Part shown: positions 1 to 9,662 of the stretch, piece by piece
How positions within the stretch are numbered: position 1 is the first letter of the stretch
Layout: the number at the start of each line of letters is the position of its first letter
Assembly: GCF_000799715.1 (NCBI RefSeq)
Contig: NZ_JUHG01000002.1
Span: forward strand, 1-64,000
Length of the DNA: 64,000 nucleotides
Direction: 5' to 3'
DNA from: Martinezella rhizogenes
GTDB lineage: Bacteria; Pseudomonadota; Alphaproteobacteria; Rhizobiales; Rhizobiaceae
Translations under genes and position numbers: made by a program
Notes under the pieces: model-generated
What the model was told of the DNA's origin: nothing
The model's input: only the letters and a program-made list of their open reading frames with translations
Databases searched by the model: none

Positions 1-261
1 CTGGAGGCATCCCGCCAGCGTCTGCGGCCGATCCTGATGACCTCGCTTGCCTTCATCCTCGGCGTCATGCCGCTGGCGATCGCCAATGGCGCCGGCTCCG
101 GCAGCCAGAACTCGATCGGCATCGGCGTCATGGGCGGCATGATCTCGGCCACCGTCCTCGGCGTCTTCTTCATCCCGCTGCTCTTCGTCTCCGTAAGGCG
201 CGTCTTCAAGGGCAAGGTGGGAACGACTGGCACCGCGACGCCAGAGACCGCCCAATCCTGA
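1..261 (+). CDS. RND efflux permease, C-terminal fragment (cut by window start)
   Basis: The reading frame is open from base 1 and gives the last 86 residues of an inner-membrane RND (HAE1/AcrB-type) drug:proton antiporter. The stretch [20 protein letters not shown] is the typical segment before TM11, and [20 protein letters not shown] forms the last helix. A short hydrophilic tail follows and the stop is at 259-261. The rest of the gene, and probably its adaptor, lies to the left of the window. It converges with the MdtABC-like operon and a strong hairpin separates the two. The family is certain from the sequence; substrate and pump name cannot be told from this piece. Confidence 0.9.
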   Translation: MEASRQRLRPILMTSLAFILGVMPLAIANGAGSGSQNSIGIGVMGGMISATVLGVFFIPLLFVSVRRVFKGKVGTTGTATPETAQS

Positions 262-307
262 CGCGCGGCAAACCGACGGACTATCCGCCCGGCCCACATA
301 CCGTCAT

Positions 308-352
308 AAACACCAGGGGCTCCGACCATATCGCCGGAGCCCCTGGTGTTTT
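308..352. terminator. Strong bidirectional hairpin terminator
   Basis: A perfect 17-bp inverted repeat (308-324 against 335-351, arms AAACACCAGGGGCTCCG and its complement) encloses a 10-nt loop. It has A-tracts on the left and T-tracts on the right, so it can work in both directions. It lies exactly between two convergent RND pump genes. Confidence 0.88.
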
Positions 353-437
353 GGTCTGGATATGAACGATCACAAGGCAGCAGCATATGCGCGCTCGAGG
401 GCCAAAGCTGGCAGATCAAGCCGTAGCCATAGCCGGC

Positions 438-3400
438 TCAGGTCGATGAGGAAACGGCCGAAGACACCGGCTCCTGCTTCGCAGACCATCTCGCATGCAG
501 TTTCGCCAGCATCAGATAGATGATCGGCGTCGTATAAAGCGTCAGGATCTGTGAAACGACCAGGCCGCCGACGATGGTGATCCCCAAGGGACGGCGCAGC
601 TCCGCGCCGGGGCCGGTGGCGATGATCAGCGGGATGGCGCCCATGAGGGCTGCGAGCGTCGTCATCAGGATCGGGCGGAAGCGTTGCATGCAAGCCTGAT
701 AAATCGCTTCCTCAGAGGGTAGGCCAAGCTTGCGCTCACCCTGCAACGCGAAATCCACCATCATGATGCCGTTCTTCTTGACGAGGCCGATCAACAGAAT
801 GATGCCGATGAAGGCGATAATCGTCAGCTCCGTGCCGCTGATGATCAGCGCCAGCAGCGCGCCGAGACCGGCCGACGGCAACGTCGAGATGATCGTCAGT
901 GGATGCGCCAGGCTCTCGTAGAGAATGCCAAGGACGATGTAGACCGTCAGCAGCGCCGCCAGAAGCAGCAGCGGCTGACTGCCCGAGGACTGCGTGACGC
1001 TGGCGGCATCGCCGGCGAAATCCGCGTGCAGCTCGTCGGGCAGATGCATCTCGAGCACCGCCGTCTGAATGGCATCGTTCGCCACTTGCAGCACGCTGTT
1101 GAGCGCCAGATTGTAAGAAATCGTCACGGAGGGATATTGCCCCTGATGATTGACCACCAGCGGCGCCAGCGTCCGGTCGATCGACGCTACGGCGCTCAGC
1201 GGGACCTGTGTGCCATCCGAGGCGGGCACATAGAGCTTGGAGATATCGTTGGGATCGCGGGCATAGTCCGGATTGGCCTCCAGCACGACACGATACTGGT
1301 TGCGCTGGGTGTAGATCGTCGAAACCTGCCGCTGTGCGAAGGCATTGTTGAGCGCCGCGTCGATCGACTGGATGCTGACGCCAAGCCGCGAGGCCTCGCT
1401 GCGGTTGATGTTGACCGTCGCCTGCAGACCGTTTGGCTGCCGGTCGGTGGCGACATCGGTCAGCTGCGGCAGGGCCTGCATGCGCGTGAGCACTTTCGGC
1501 GCCCATTCCACCAGCTCATCGTAATTCGCCCCCCAGATGGTGAACTGATATTGCGACTGCGACTGGCGCCCACCGGCGCGGATATCGCCCGGTGAAAACA
1601 GAAAGGTGCTGAGACCGGGAATGGTCATCAGCTGCTTGCGCAGTCGGTCGATCACCTCGGCGGTCGACACGCGCTCCGATTCCGGCTTCAGCGAAATGAA
1701 CAGCTGTCCGCGATTGATCGAACTGGAAAATCCGCCGCCGCCGACGGATGAGCCGACGCCGGAGACGGCCGGATCCTTGCCGACGATATCGGCGGCCTGC
1801 AGCTGCAGCTTGACCATGGCCGGATAGGAGATATCGGTCGCCGCCTGTGTACCGCCCTGAATGAAGCCGGTATCGTCCTGCGGAATGAAACCCTTCGGCA
1901 CCTTGACGTAGAGATAGGCCGACATGACGACGCAGGCGAGGATAATGAGGACGGAGAGGACGCGATGATGCAGCACCGCCTTCAGCGTCCGGCCATAGAA
2001 ATTGGTGATCGCGCCGAGCGTTCCCTCGACGATCCGGGCAAACAGGCCGCGCTCAGCCTCGATGTCATGCGCACGCAGGCGATGGCCGCAGATCATCGGC
2101 GTCAGCGTCAGCGACACCAGTGTGGAGACGACGATGGTGAAACCGAGCGTCAGCGAAAAGGTCTGGAAAAATCGCCCGACGATGCCACCCATGAAGAACA
2201 GCGGAATGAAGGCGGCGAGTAGCGACAGGCTGATCGAGACGACGGTAAAGCCGATCTGCTTGGCTCCTTCCAGCGCCGCCCGCATCGGCTTCATGCCGGC
2301 TTCGAGATTGGCGTAGATGTTTTCGATCATCACGATGGCATCGTCGACGACGAAACCGACGGAGACCGCCAGCGCCATCAGCGACAGATTGTCGATCGAC
2401 AATCCGAACAGCCACATGGCGGCAAAGGTGCCGCACAGCGACAATGGTACGGTGACCCCGGCCGCGAACGTCGGCGTGGCACGCCGCAGGAAGATGAAGA
2501 CCACACTCATCACCAGGCAGACGGTGGCAAGCAGCGTCCATTGCATGTCGGTGACGCTGGCATGGATCGTTGTGGTGCGATCGGAGAGAACGGCGATATG
2601 GACACCGGCCGGGATCAGGCGCTGCAGCTCCGGGATCAGCGCCTTGACGCCATCGACCGTGGCGATGACGTTGGCGTCCGCTTCCTTGGTGATGTTGAGC
2701 AGCACCGCGGGCTTGCCGTTAAACCAGGCATCGGAGCGGCTGTTGCGCACGCCCGGCTCGACCGTTGCGATATCGGAGAGGCGCACGGCGGTACCGTTGG
2801 CGCTGCTCACGACGAGGCGGCCATAGGCCTCCGGCGTCCGCAACTGGCTGTTCAGGTCGATGGAGAAGGCAGCGTTGCTGCCGTCGATCGAGCCGGCTGG
2901 GCCGAGCACGCTGGCATTGACGATCGCCGTGCGGACGGCATCAAGCGACAGACCCATGGCCGAGAGACGGTCGGGATCGAGCCTGACGCGAACCGCCGGC
3001 TGATCGGCGCCGCTGACCGACACCTGCCCGACACCGTCGACTTGCGATATGCGCTGTACGGCGATCGTGTCGGCCGCGTCATAGATCGCGCTGGCCGGCA
3101 CATTGTCCGATGTCAGCGCCAGGATCAGGACAGGAGCCGCGGCCGGATTGATCTTGCGGAAAGAGGGCAACGTCGGCAGATCGCCGGGCAGATCAGTCGC
3201 CGCCGCATTCAGTGCCGCCTGCACATCCTGCGCCGCGCCATCGACGCTGCGCGACAGATCGAATTGCGCGACGATGCTGCTCGAGCCGAGCGAACTGACC
3301 GAGGTCAGCTGCGTGATGCCGGCGATGGTGCCGAGATGCCGCTCGAGCGGTGCCGCGACGCTCGCCGCCATGCTGGCGGGGTCGGCGCCAGGACGGCTAG

Positions 3401-3545
3401 CCGAAATGACGATCGTCGGCAGATCGACGGTCGGCAGGCTTGCCACCGGCAGGAAGCGATAGGAAACGATGCCGAGGATCACCAGCCCGATCGCCAGAAG
3501 CGTCGTGCCGACAGGACGTTTGATGAACGGCTCGGAGAGGTTCAT
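438..3545 (-). CDS. mdtC: RND multidrug efflux permease, MdtC/MuxC-like
   Basis: Inner-membrane RND proton antiporter of 1035 aa, the usual length for HAE1 permeases. TM1 lies at about residues 12-31 (KRPVGTTLLAIGLVILGIVS). The TM4 aspartate pair is in VSVGFVVDDAIVMIEN and the TM10 lysine is in LIGLVKKNGIMMVDFA, so the proton relay is intact. It is the last gene of a three-gene operon; its ATG overlaps the stop of the upstream permease by 4 nt (ATGA). Two different adjacent RND subunits with one adaptor is the MdtABC/MuxABC arrangement, in which the permeases form a heterotrimer. No outer-membrane TolC-type channel is encoded here, so a shared one is presumably used. Assignment as the C rather than the B subunit rests on gene order. 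Confidence 0.93.
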   Translation of the reverse strand: MNLSEPFIKRPVGTTLLAIGLVILGIVSYRFLPVASLPTVDLPTIVISASRPGADPASMAASVAAPLERHLGTIAGITQLTSVSSLGSSSIVAQFDLSRSVDGAAQDVQAALNAAATDLPGDLPTLPSFRKINPAAAPVLILALTSDNVPASAIYDAADTIAVQRISQVDGVGQVSVSGADQPAVRVRLDPDRLSAMGLSLDAVRTAIVNASVLGPAGSIDGSNAAFSIDLNSQLRTPEAYGRLVVSSANGTAVRLSDIATVEPGVRNSRSDAWFNGKPAVLLNITKEADANVIATVDGVKALIPELQRLIPAGVHIAVLSDRTTTIHASVTDMQWTLLATVCLVMSVVFIFLRRATPTFAAGVTVPLSLCGTFAAMWLFGLSIDNLSLMALAVSVGFVVDDAIVMIENIYANLEAGMKPMRAALEGAKQIGFTVVSISLSLLAAFIPLFFMGGIVGRFFQTFSLTLGFTIVVSTLVSLTLTPMICGHRLRAHDIEAERGLFARIVEGTLGAITNFYGRTLKAVLHHRVLSVLIILACVVMSAYLYVKVPKGFIPQDDTGFIQGGTQAATDISYPAMVKLQLQAADIVGKDPAVSGVGSSVGGGGFSSSINRGQLFISLKPESERVSTAEVIDRLRKQLMTIPGLSTFLFSPGDIRAGGRQSQSQYQFTIWGANYDELVEWAPKVLTRMQALPQLTDVATDRQPNGLQATVNINRSEASRLGVSIQSIDAALNNAFAQRQVSTIYTQRNQYRVVLEANPDYARDPNDISKLYVPASDGTQVPLSAVASIDRTLAPLVVNHQGQYPSVTISYNLALNSVLQVANDAIQTAVLEMHLPDELHADFAGDAASVTQSSGSQPLLLLAALLTVYIVLGILYESLAHPLTIISTLPSAGLGALLALIISGTELTIIAFIGIILLIGLVKKNGIMMVDFALQGERKLGLPSEEAIYQACMQRFRPILMTTLAALMGAIPLIIATGPGAELRRPLGITIVGGLVVSQILTLYTTPIIYLMLAKLHARWSAKQEPVSSAVSSST

Positions 3546-6500
3546 GTCTCGCCACCCACGACTTCGTCCAGCTCCGGAGCCGGCGTGCCCGTCGGTCGGC
3601 CGACGATGCGGGCACGCAGGTTCTCGAAGGCGAGATAGATCACCGGCGTCGTATAGAGCGTCAGGAGCTGGGAGAGCACCAGGCCGCCGATGATGGTGAT
3701 GCCGAGGGGGATGCGCAGCTCCGCACCCGTGCCTTGCGCCAGCGCCAGCGGCAGTGCGCCGAAGAGCGCGGCCAGCGTCGTCATCATGATCGGGCGGAAA
3801 CGCAGGATCGAAGCTTTCAGGATCGCCTCGCGCGGCGGCAGCCCCTCCTTGCGCTCGGCCTCCAGCGCGAAATCGATCATCATGATCGCGTTCTTCTTGA
3901 CGATGCCCATCAGGAGCACGATGCCGATCAGCGCGATGATCGACAGGTCCTGACCGAAGAGCATCAGTGCCAGCAGCGCGCCGACGCCCGCCGACGGCAG
4001 GGTCGACAGGATCGTTATCGGATGCACGGCACTTTCATAGAGAAGGCCGAGGACAATATAGATGGTCACGACAGCCGCGAGAATCAGCCAGGGCTCGCCG
4101 GCCAGCGACGAAGCGAACTCCTCGGCATCGCCGGAATAGCTGCGCTGGATGGTATCAGGCATGCCGATATCCTGTTCGGCCGTCTGAACTTCGGCCACGG
4201 CGTCGCTGAGCGAGGCGCCCTTGGCAAGATCAAAGCTGATGGTTACGGCCGGAAACTGTTCGTCATGGCTGATGACCAGCGGCGCCGTCGTGAATGTCGC
4301 CGTGGTGAAGGCATTGAGCGGCACCTGTGTGTCGCTGGTCCCGGCGACATAGAGCTTGTCGAGCGATTTCGGGTCCGATTGATATTGCGGCGCTGCCTCC
4401 AGGATGACGCGATACTGGTTGGCCTGGCCATAGATCGTGGCGATCTGCCTCTGGCCAAAAGCGTCGTTCAGCGTATCGCTGACGGCCTGCATCGAGACGC
4501 CGAGGCGCGAGGCTGTCTCGCGATCGACATCGACGAAGATACGACCGCCGCCCATCTCGACTTCCGAGGCGACGTCGATCAGCTTCGGGCTTTGTTGCAG
4601 CCGCTGCGCCAATTTTCCGGCCCAGTCGACCACGGTCGCCGTATCCGTGGCGGTCAGCGTATATTGATAGGGCGCGCGGCTGGCGCGCGTGCTGATCGAA
4701 ATATCCCGCACGCTCTGGAAGGTGACGTGGATGCCGGGCAGATCGGCCACCTCGTCGCGCATCCGGTCGATGATGTCAGCAGCCGAGGAGTTTCGCTGGC
4801 TCCTCGGCTTCAGCACAAGGCTGATATTGCCGGTGTTGAGGGTCAGGTTGCTGGCGCCGGCGCCGATGACGGAGACGACGCCCGTCACGTCCGGGTCCTT
4901 GCGCAGCCGGTCGGACACCGTCGCCTGGACCTGCTTCATGGCTTCGAAGGAGGTTGTCGGCTCCGTCTCGACGACAGCGGTGATCAGACCGGTATCCTGC
5001 GCCGGCAGGAAGCCCTTGGGAATGACGACGTAAAGCGCGATGGTGGCGACGAGCGTCACCATCGTGATGAGCAGCATCATGGCGCTACGGTCGACCGCCC
5101 AGACGAGACTGCGGCGATAGCCTTCGATCAACCACTCCATGAAGCGGTCGGCGCCGGCCAGGATACCGCGGCGATGCTCTCTGGGTTTGCGCAGGATGCG
5201 AGCACACATCATCGGCGTCAACGTCAGCGAAATCACCGCCGACACCACCACGGCGATGGTCAGCGTCAACGCGAATTCGCGGAACATGCGCCCGACGATG
5301 CCGGTCATGAACAGCAGCGGAATGAAGACGGCGACCAGCGAGACGGTCAGCGAGATGATGGTGAAGCCGATTTCGCCGGCACCCTTCAGCGCCGCCTGCA
5401 TCGGGCTTTCGCCCTCCTCGATATGGCGGGCGATGTTCTCGATCATCACGATGGCGTCGTCGACGACGAAGCCGGTGCCAATGGTCAGCGCCATCAGCGA
5501 GAGATTGTCGAGGCTGAAGCCGGCGAACCACATGACGCCGAAGGTCGCAATCAGCGATAGCGGCAGGGCGACGCCGGCAATGAAGGTCGCCGTCGCCGTC
5601 CGCAGGAACAGGAGAACGACGAGGATAACGAGACCGATGCTGACGACGAGCGTCCATTGCACATCATGGATCGAGGCGCGGATGGTCTCCGTGCGGTCGT
5701 TGACGATGTCGAGCGAGATGCCGGCCGGCATCGCCTGCTTGAGCTTCGGGAGTTGCTTTAGGACGCTTTCGACCGTCTGGATGACGTTGGCGCCCGGCTG
5801 GCGCATGATATCCAGAATGACGGCGGGCTGGCCCTGATACCAGGCGCCGACGCGCGTATTCTCCAGCCCCTCGACGACGGTCGCGACGTCCTTCAATTGC
5901 ACCGGTGCATTGTTGCGATAGGCGACGATGACGGATTTGTAGATATTGGGATCGATGATCTGGTCGTTGGCGGCGAGCGTGAAGCTCTGATTCGTGCCGT
6001 CGAGAGCGCCCTTGGCACCGGCGACGCTGGCGTTGGTGATCGCCGTGCGCAGATCCTCCAGCGCCAAACCATAGGAGGCAAGGCGCGGCAGGTCCGCCTG
6101 GATGCGAATGGCGGGCTTGACGCCGCCCTGGATGCTGACGTCGCCGACACCGGAGACCTCGCTCAGCCGCTGCGCCATCATCGTGTCGGCGAAATCGCTG
6201 AGTTCACGGATCGAATAGCTGTTGGAGCGCAGCGCGAGCGTCACGATCGGCGTATCGGCCGGGTTCACCTTCGAATAGGTCGGCGGATAGGGCAATGTGC
6301 GCGGCAGGGTCGAGCCGGCGGCATTGATCGCCGCCTGCACGTCCTGCGCCGCCCCGTCGATGTCACGGCCGAGATCGAATTGCAGGGTGATCTGGCTGAT
6401 GCCGAAGGCGCTCGAAGACGTCATCGACGCCAGCGATGGGATCTGACCGAGCGGCCGCTCCAGCGGCGCGGTCACCAATGCCGCCATCGTATCGGGATCG

Positions 6501-6661
6501 GCTCCGGGAAGCTGCGTCGTCACCTGGATCGTCGGAAAATCCACCTGCGGCAACGGCGCGACCGGCAGGAAGAGAAAGCCGAGAATACCACCCAGCAGGA
6601 CGGCCACCCCGAGAAGCGAGGTGGCGACCGGCCGGGAGATGAAGAGCGACGAGACGTTCAT
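3542..6661 (-). CDS. mdtB: RND multidrug efflux permease, MdtB/MuxB-like
   Basis: A 1039-aa RND permease, homologous to but clearly distinct from the next gene. TM1 follows the ISRPVATSLLGVAVLLGGIL segment. The TM4 Asp-Asp pair (IGTGFVVDDAIVMIEN) and TM10 Lys (LMGIVKKNAIMMIDFA) are present, so both permeases of the pair look active in proton transfer. It overlaps the adaptor stop by 4 nt (ATGA) and overlaps the downstream permease in the same way, which indicates tight translational coupling. Known MdtABC-type pumps export bile salts, novobiocin and plant phenolics. In a plant-associated bacterium flavonoids or other root metabolites are plausible substrates, but that is inference. Confidence 0.93.
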   Translation of the reverse strand: MNVSSLFISRPVATSLLGVAVLLGGILGFLFLPVAPLPQVDFPTIQVTTQLPGADPDTMAALVTAPLERPLGQIPSLASMTSSSAFGISQITLQFDLGRDIDGAAQDVQAAINAAGSTLPRTLPYPPTYSKVNPADTPIVTLALRSNSYSIRELSDFADTMMAQRLSEVSGVGDVSIQGGVKPAIRIQADLPRLASYGLALEDLRTAITNASVAGAKGALDGTNQSFTLAANDQIIDPNIYKSVIVAYRNNAPVQLKDVATVVEGLENTRVGAWYQGQPAVILDIMRQPGANVIQTVESVLKQLPKLKQAMPAGISLDIVNDRTETIRASIHDVQWTLVVSIGLVILVVLLFLRTATATFIAGVALPLSLIATFGVMWFAGFSLDNLSLMALTIGTGFVVDDAIVMIENIARHIEEGESPMQAALKGAGEIGFTIISLTVSLVAVFIPLLFMTGIVGRMFREFALTLTIAVVVSAVISLTLTPMMCARILRKPREHRRGILAGADRFMEWLIEGYRRSLVWAVDRSAMMLLITMVTLVATIALYVVIPKGFLPAQDTGLITAVVETEPTTSFEAMKQVQATVSDRLRKDPDVTGVVSVIGAGASNLTLNTGNISLVLKPRSQRNSSAADIIDRMRDEVADLPGIHVTFQSVRDISISTRASRAPYQYTLTATDTATVVDWAGKLAQRLQQSPKLIDVASEVEMGGGRIFVDVDRETASRLGVSMQAVSDTLNDAFGQRQIATIYGQANQYRVILEAAPQYQSDPKSLDKLYVAGTSDTQVPLNAFTTATFTTAPLVISHDEQFPAVTISFDLAKGASLSDAVAEVQTAEQDIGMPDTIQRSYSGDAEEFASSLAGEPWLILAAVVTIYIVLGLLYESAVHPITILSTLPSAGVGALLALMLFGQDLSIIALIGIVLLMGIVKKNAIMMIDFALEAERKEGLPPREAILKASILRFRPIMMTTLAALFGALPLALAQGTGAELRIPLGITIIGGLVLSQLLTLYTTPVIYLAFENLRARIVGRPTGTPAPELDEVVGGET

Positions 6662-8145
6662 TGCTGCGGCGCTGGCGTGGCGGTTGAATTGGTGGAGGCG
6701 GCAGCACCGCCATCCGCATTGGGGGCGGGATTGGCACCGTTGCCGCCGTCGGCGTTCTGTTTGCGATGGCTGCCATTGCCATCGCCCTGACCATTGTGCT
6801 GGCGATGCGGCCGCTGGCCGTCATTGGCCGCGTTGCCGTCGGCCTGCGTCGGATTTGCGGCGACGGGCTGCCCATTCGTATCAGGTGTCGTCGCATCCGG
6901 AGCGGTGCCGGCGGAAATCTGGACCTTCGAACCATCCTGCAGGCGGGCAAAGCCCGTCGTCACCACCTTGTCGCCGGCGGCGACGCCATCGGCAATGACG
7001 GCCAGAGAATCGTCCTGCTGACGCACCTTCACCGGCTTCATCGCGACCGACTGATCCTGTTTGATGATATAGACGAACGTGCCGTTCGGTCCACGTTGGA
7101 CGGCGGCGGTCGGGATGACCGTGACGCCCTTCAGGGTCTCGACCAGCAGGCGGGCATTGATGAAGGCGCCCGGCCAAAGCGCGAGCTTGTCGTTCGGAAA
7201 ATTGGCTTTCAGCTTCACCGTGCCCGTGGTGGGATCGACCTGGTTGTCCACCACCGCCAGCGTGCCCTTATCAACCACCGTCTGGCCGTCGCTCGCCATC
7301 GCCTGGACGGAAAGCGCACCGGCCGCATTTGCCGCGTTGACGCGGGCGAGTTGCTGTTGCGGAATGGAGAAGAGGACGGAAATCGGCCTGATCTGCGACA
7401 GCGTGACGATACCCGTCGTATCGGACGAACTGACGAGATTGCCGATGTCGACATTGCGGATGCCGGTGCGACCGTCGATCGGCGCCTTGATCGTCGTATA
7501 ATCGAGCGTCGCCTGCGCGCTTTCGATGGCGGCCTGATCGACCTGGATCTGCGCTGTATATTGGGCCACCAGGGATAGCTGGGTATCCACTTGCTGTTGC
7601 GTGCCAGAAGCGCTCTTCACCATGAGCTGATAACGGGCAAGGTCACGCTGGGCGCCGGCGAGCAAGGCTTCGTCCTGCGCCTTCTTGGCAACCGCCTGAT
7701 CGCGCTGTGCCTTGTAGACAGCATCGTCGATGCGGGCGATGACATCGCCTTTTCTGATGTCCTGACCTTCGTCGAAATCGATCTCGACGATCTTCCCGTT
7801 GACCTGCGCGCGCACCGTCACCGTGTTCAGCGCCTTCACCGAGCCGACGCCGTCGATATAAACCGGCACGTCAGTGGCCGTCGCATCCGCCGCCAGCACC
7901 GGAACAGGACCGCTGAACTGCGAAAGGCCGCCACGCCGCCCGCCACCGCCCTGGCGTTGACCGGAGCCCTGCCCCTGACCACTCCGGCGTTCGCCCTGGG
8001 CCTGCTCACCGGGCGCAGCTGCTCCTTGAATGCCAAGCAGGCGCTCCGCACCGCCGAGCCAGCGATCCCGCGTCGCGTAGGCGCCATAAGCCACGGCGCC
8101 AATCACAGCTACCGATATCAGGACCCGAAATGTCCGAGCCATCAA
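6658..8145 (-). CDS. mdtA: RND pump periplasmic adaptor, MdtA-like, with long hydrophilic tail
   Basis: Membrane-fusion (HlyD/AcrA-type) adaptor that bridges the two RND permeases to an outer-membrane channel. One N-terminal membrane segment (residues about 5-23) anchors it. The lipoyl/barrel core runs from about residue 85 (VYIDGVGSVKALNTVTVRAQ) to about 410. Two low-complexity stretches are odd: a Gly/Gln/Arg-rich linker after the anchor (about 45-75), and about 85 C-terminal residues rich in Asn, Gly, Ala, Gln and His that no adaptor needs. The total of 495 aa is longer than the usual 370-420. It is the first gene of the operon. The start has tandem ATGs (8145 and 8142) behind GAAGGAAGG. 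No regulator gene is adjacent. Confidence 0.93.
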   Translation of the reverse strand: MMARTFRVLISVAVIGAVAYGAYATRDRWLGGAERLLGIQGAAAPGEQAQGERRSGQGQGSGQRQGGGGRRGGLSQFSGPVPVLAADATATDVPVYIDGVGSVKALNTVTVRAQVNGKIVEIDFDEGQDIRKGDVIARIDDAVYKAQRDQAVAKKAQDEALLAGAQRDLARYQLMVKSASGTQQQVDTQLSLVAQYTAQIQVDQAAIESAQATLDYTTIKAPIDGRTGIRNVDIGNLVSSSDTTGIVTLSQIRPISVLFSIPQQQLARVNAANAAGALSVQAMASDGQTVVDKGTLAVVDNQVDPTTGTVKLKANFPNDKLALWPGAFINARLLVETLKGVTVIPTAAVQRGPNGTFVYIIKQDQSVAMKPVKVRQQDDSLAVIADGVAAGDKVVTTGFARLQDGSKVQISAGTAPDATTPDTNGQPVAANPTQADGNAANDGQRPHRQHNGQGDGNGSHRKQNADGGNGANPAPNADGGAAASTNSTATPAPQQ

Positions 8146-8379
8146 TACACCTTCCTTCAGGGCGCCCGGCTTTCAAACAATCCGCCGACGCAATATGAGC
8201 GCGACTTTAGCTTGCATCGCCCCACTTAGGAATTTGGTTAGGCCATTAAATTTTGTCCATTTTCGCGTGGCTTAGCTTAACAAACTGTCACATTGAACAA
8301 AAACCAGGGTTGTGGTTGCAAAACGACGGCCGACAGCGCACGTCTCCGCTGTCCTCTCTGAAATTCGGTCCTTTTCGAC

Positions 8380-9498
8380 CTAAAGCACCCCCCAGCCGCG
8401 ATAGCGCCCGCGCCCGGTCATTTCGCGCACGCCAAGTTCAGCCACGAGGTTGAGAGCGCCGCGGGAGGTGACCCCGGCATGGCGGGCGATCATCTTGGCG
8501 GAAACGATCGGCCGCGAAAGCACGATCTCTATGACATCGGGCAGGCTGCTGTTCGACCTGCGATCCTTCAGCCGCCGCTCCATCTGCAGCTTGGCGAGCG
8601 ACAGGCGATCGAGCTCCTTCAGCCCCGCATCGGCCGAAAGCGCCATGGCCTCGAGAAATGCCATCAGACGCGTAGTGCGATCCGGCGCGCGACGGCGTTC
8701 GTGGCGAACGGATTTCAGGCCGACATTCAGGCAGAGAAGATGCGATACGACCTTGCCGCGGCTGCGCAGATAAGCGCTGACGAGCAGGCTGCCCAGCCAA
8801 TGCTGCCGCCGCAGCGGCTCGATCCGCTCCCAGGCATCGAAGAGTATGGCGGCACCCAGGGCGGGCGGCAGAAGATCGGCCTGACGGATGATGGCACGCC
8901 AGCTCTCCAAGCGCTCGCCTTCATCCCAGTCCTCATCATGAACCAGCCCCAGCGGATCGTCCACGGTCTCGGGCCGCGCATCCGGAATCTCTCCGTTCAG
9001 CACCTGGTCGGAACGGGCGATCACCGCATCGATCTCGGCAAAGTCCACGCCGAAATCATCTTCGTCCTCGTCAACCTCTTCCGTTTCCGCCCCCGAGATT
9101 GCGGTGGATGTGGGACGCGACGTGGCGGTTTCCTCGATCTCGCCGACATCGCCGCGCAGCGTCGAGAGACCGGCAGCCTCCAACCCCCAGGAAGGCTCAG
9201 CATTCCATAGCCGGCGGCGGACGCGCAGTACGGCATGGGCAATGGTCAGCTCATGCGTCGGCGTGCGCGCATCCATACGCGCATCATGCAGCACCAGATC
9301 CTCGACATGCACCAGCTCGCCGCCGACCCAGAGCGCGCCGACCGCATCGAAAAAATGCCCGCGCTCCCGGAAACCGTCGGCGACCACATGCCGCAAGACC
9401 CGCTCATCCAGCCGCGCCAACATATCCTCCGCTTTGGTCATCGCAGGCAGAAGTGTGGTCAACGGTAGGGCGGAAAGATCATATCGCATTGGAATCAC
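8380..9498 (-). CDS. DUF1612 / helix-turn-helix protein (RHE_PE00001-type)
   Basis: A 372-aa protein that I recognise as the rhizobial DUF1612-HTH family, often seen on plasmids and secondary replicons; its function is not known. Visible parts are an N-terminal segment with [20 protein letters not shown], a short acidic linker (about residues 145-165, [13 protein letters not shown]), and a C-terminal region with [20 protein letters not shown] that fits a winged helix-turn-helix. The longest frame starts at a GTG (9498); an ATG three codons on (9489) is equally possible, and neither has a clear Shine-Dalgarno. It is divergent from the copper ATPase. A DNA-binding role is inferred from the HTH only. 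Confidence 0.78.
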   Translation of the reverse strand: MIPMRYDLSALPLTTLLPAMTKAEDMLARLDERVLRHVVADGFRERGHFFDAVGALWVGGELVHVEDLVLHDARMDARTPTHELTIAHAVLRVRRRLWNAEPSWGLEAAGLSTLRGDVGEIEETATSRPTSTAISGAETEEVDEDEDDFGVDFAEIDAVIARSDQVLNGEIPDARPETVDDPLGLVHDEDWDEGERLESWRAIIRQADLLPPALGAAILFDAWERIEPLRRQHWLGSLLVSAYLRSRGKVVSHLLCLNVGLKSVRHERRRAPDRTTRLMAFLEAMALSADAGLKELDRLSLAKLQMERRLKDRRSNSSLPDVIEIVLSRPIVSAKMIARHAGVTSRGALNLVAELGVREMTGRGRYRGWGVL

Positions 9499-9594
9499 AT
9501 GATTGCTTCGATCTTGCGGAACTTATCACCGCTCGCTGCATCGGGCTAGAAAGCACCCCCTTTCAACTGTGGACAGGATTTCCTATTTTTCTCC

Positions 9595-9625
9595 TTGACC
9601 TTCCAGTAACAGGAAGGTTCATAAA
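9595..9625 (+). promoter_or_regulatory. CueR/HmrR-type copper promoter
   Basis: A perfect 21-bp dyad ACCTTCC-N7-GGAAGGT lies at 9598-9618 between a -35 TTGACC (9595-9600) and a -10 CATAAA (9620-9625). The 19-bp spacer is overlong, as MerR-family activators require, and the half-sites match the known CueR/HmrR consensus. The ATPase ATG follows 37 bp downstream. Confidence 0.92.
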
Positions 9626-9662
9626 CCTATCCGACGCTCACTTCCGGGCACTGGAGTTTTCC

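Noticed and set aside
2541..5560. Long open frames antisense to the RND permeases (2541-3638 and 3734-5560, up to 608 codons)
   Set aside because: They mirror the codon pattern of real high-GC genes on the other strand, have Arg/Gln/Asp-rich nonsense products and no family match.
9099..9662. N-terminal extension of the copper ATPase by 188 codons
   Set aside because: It runs antisense through the DUF1612 gene and across the CueR promoter. The His-rich start at 9663 is behind the promoter.
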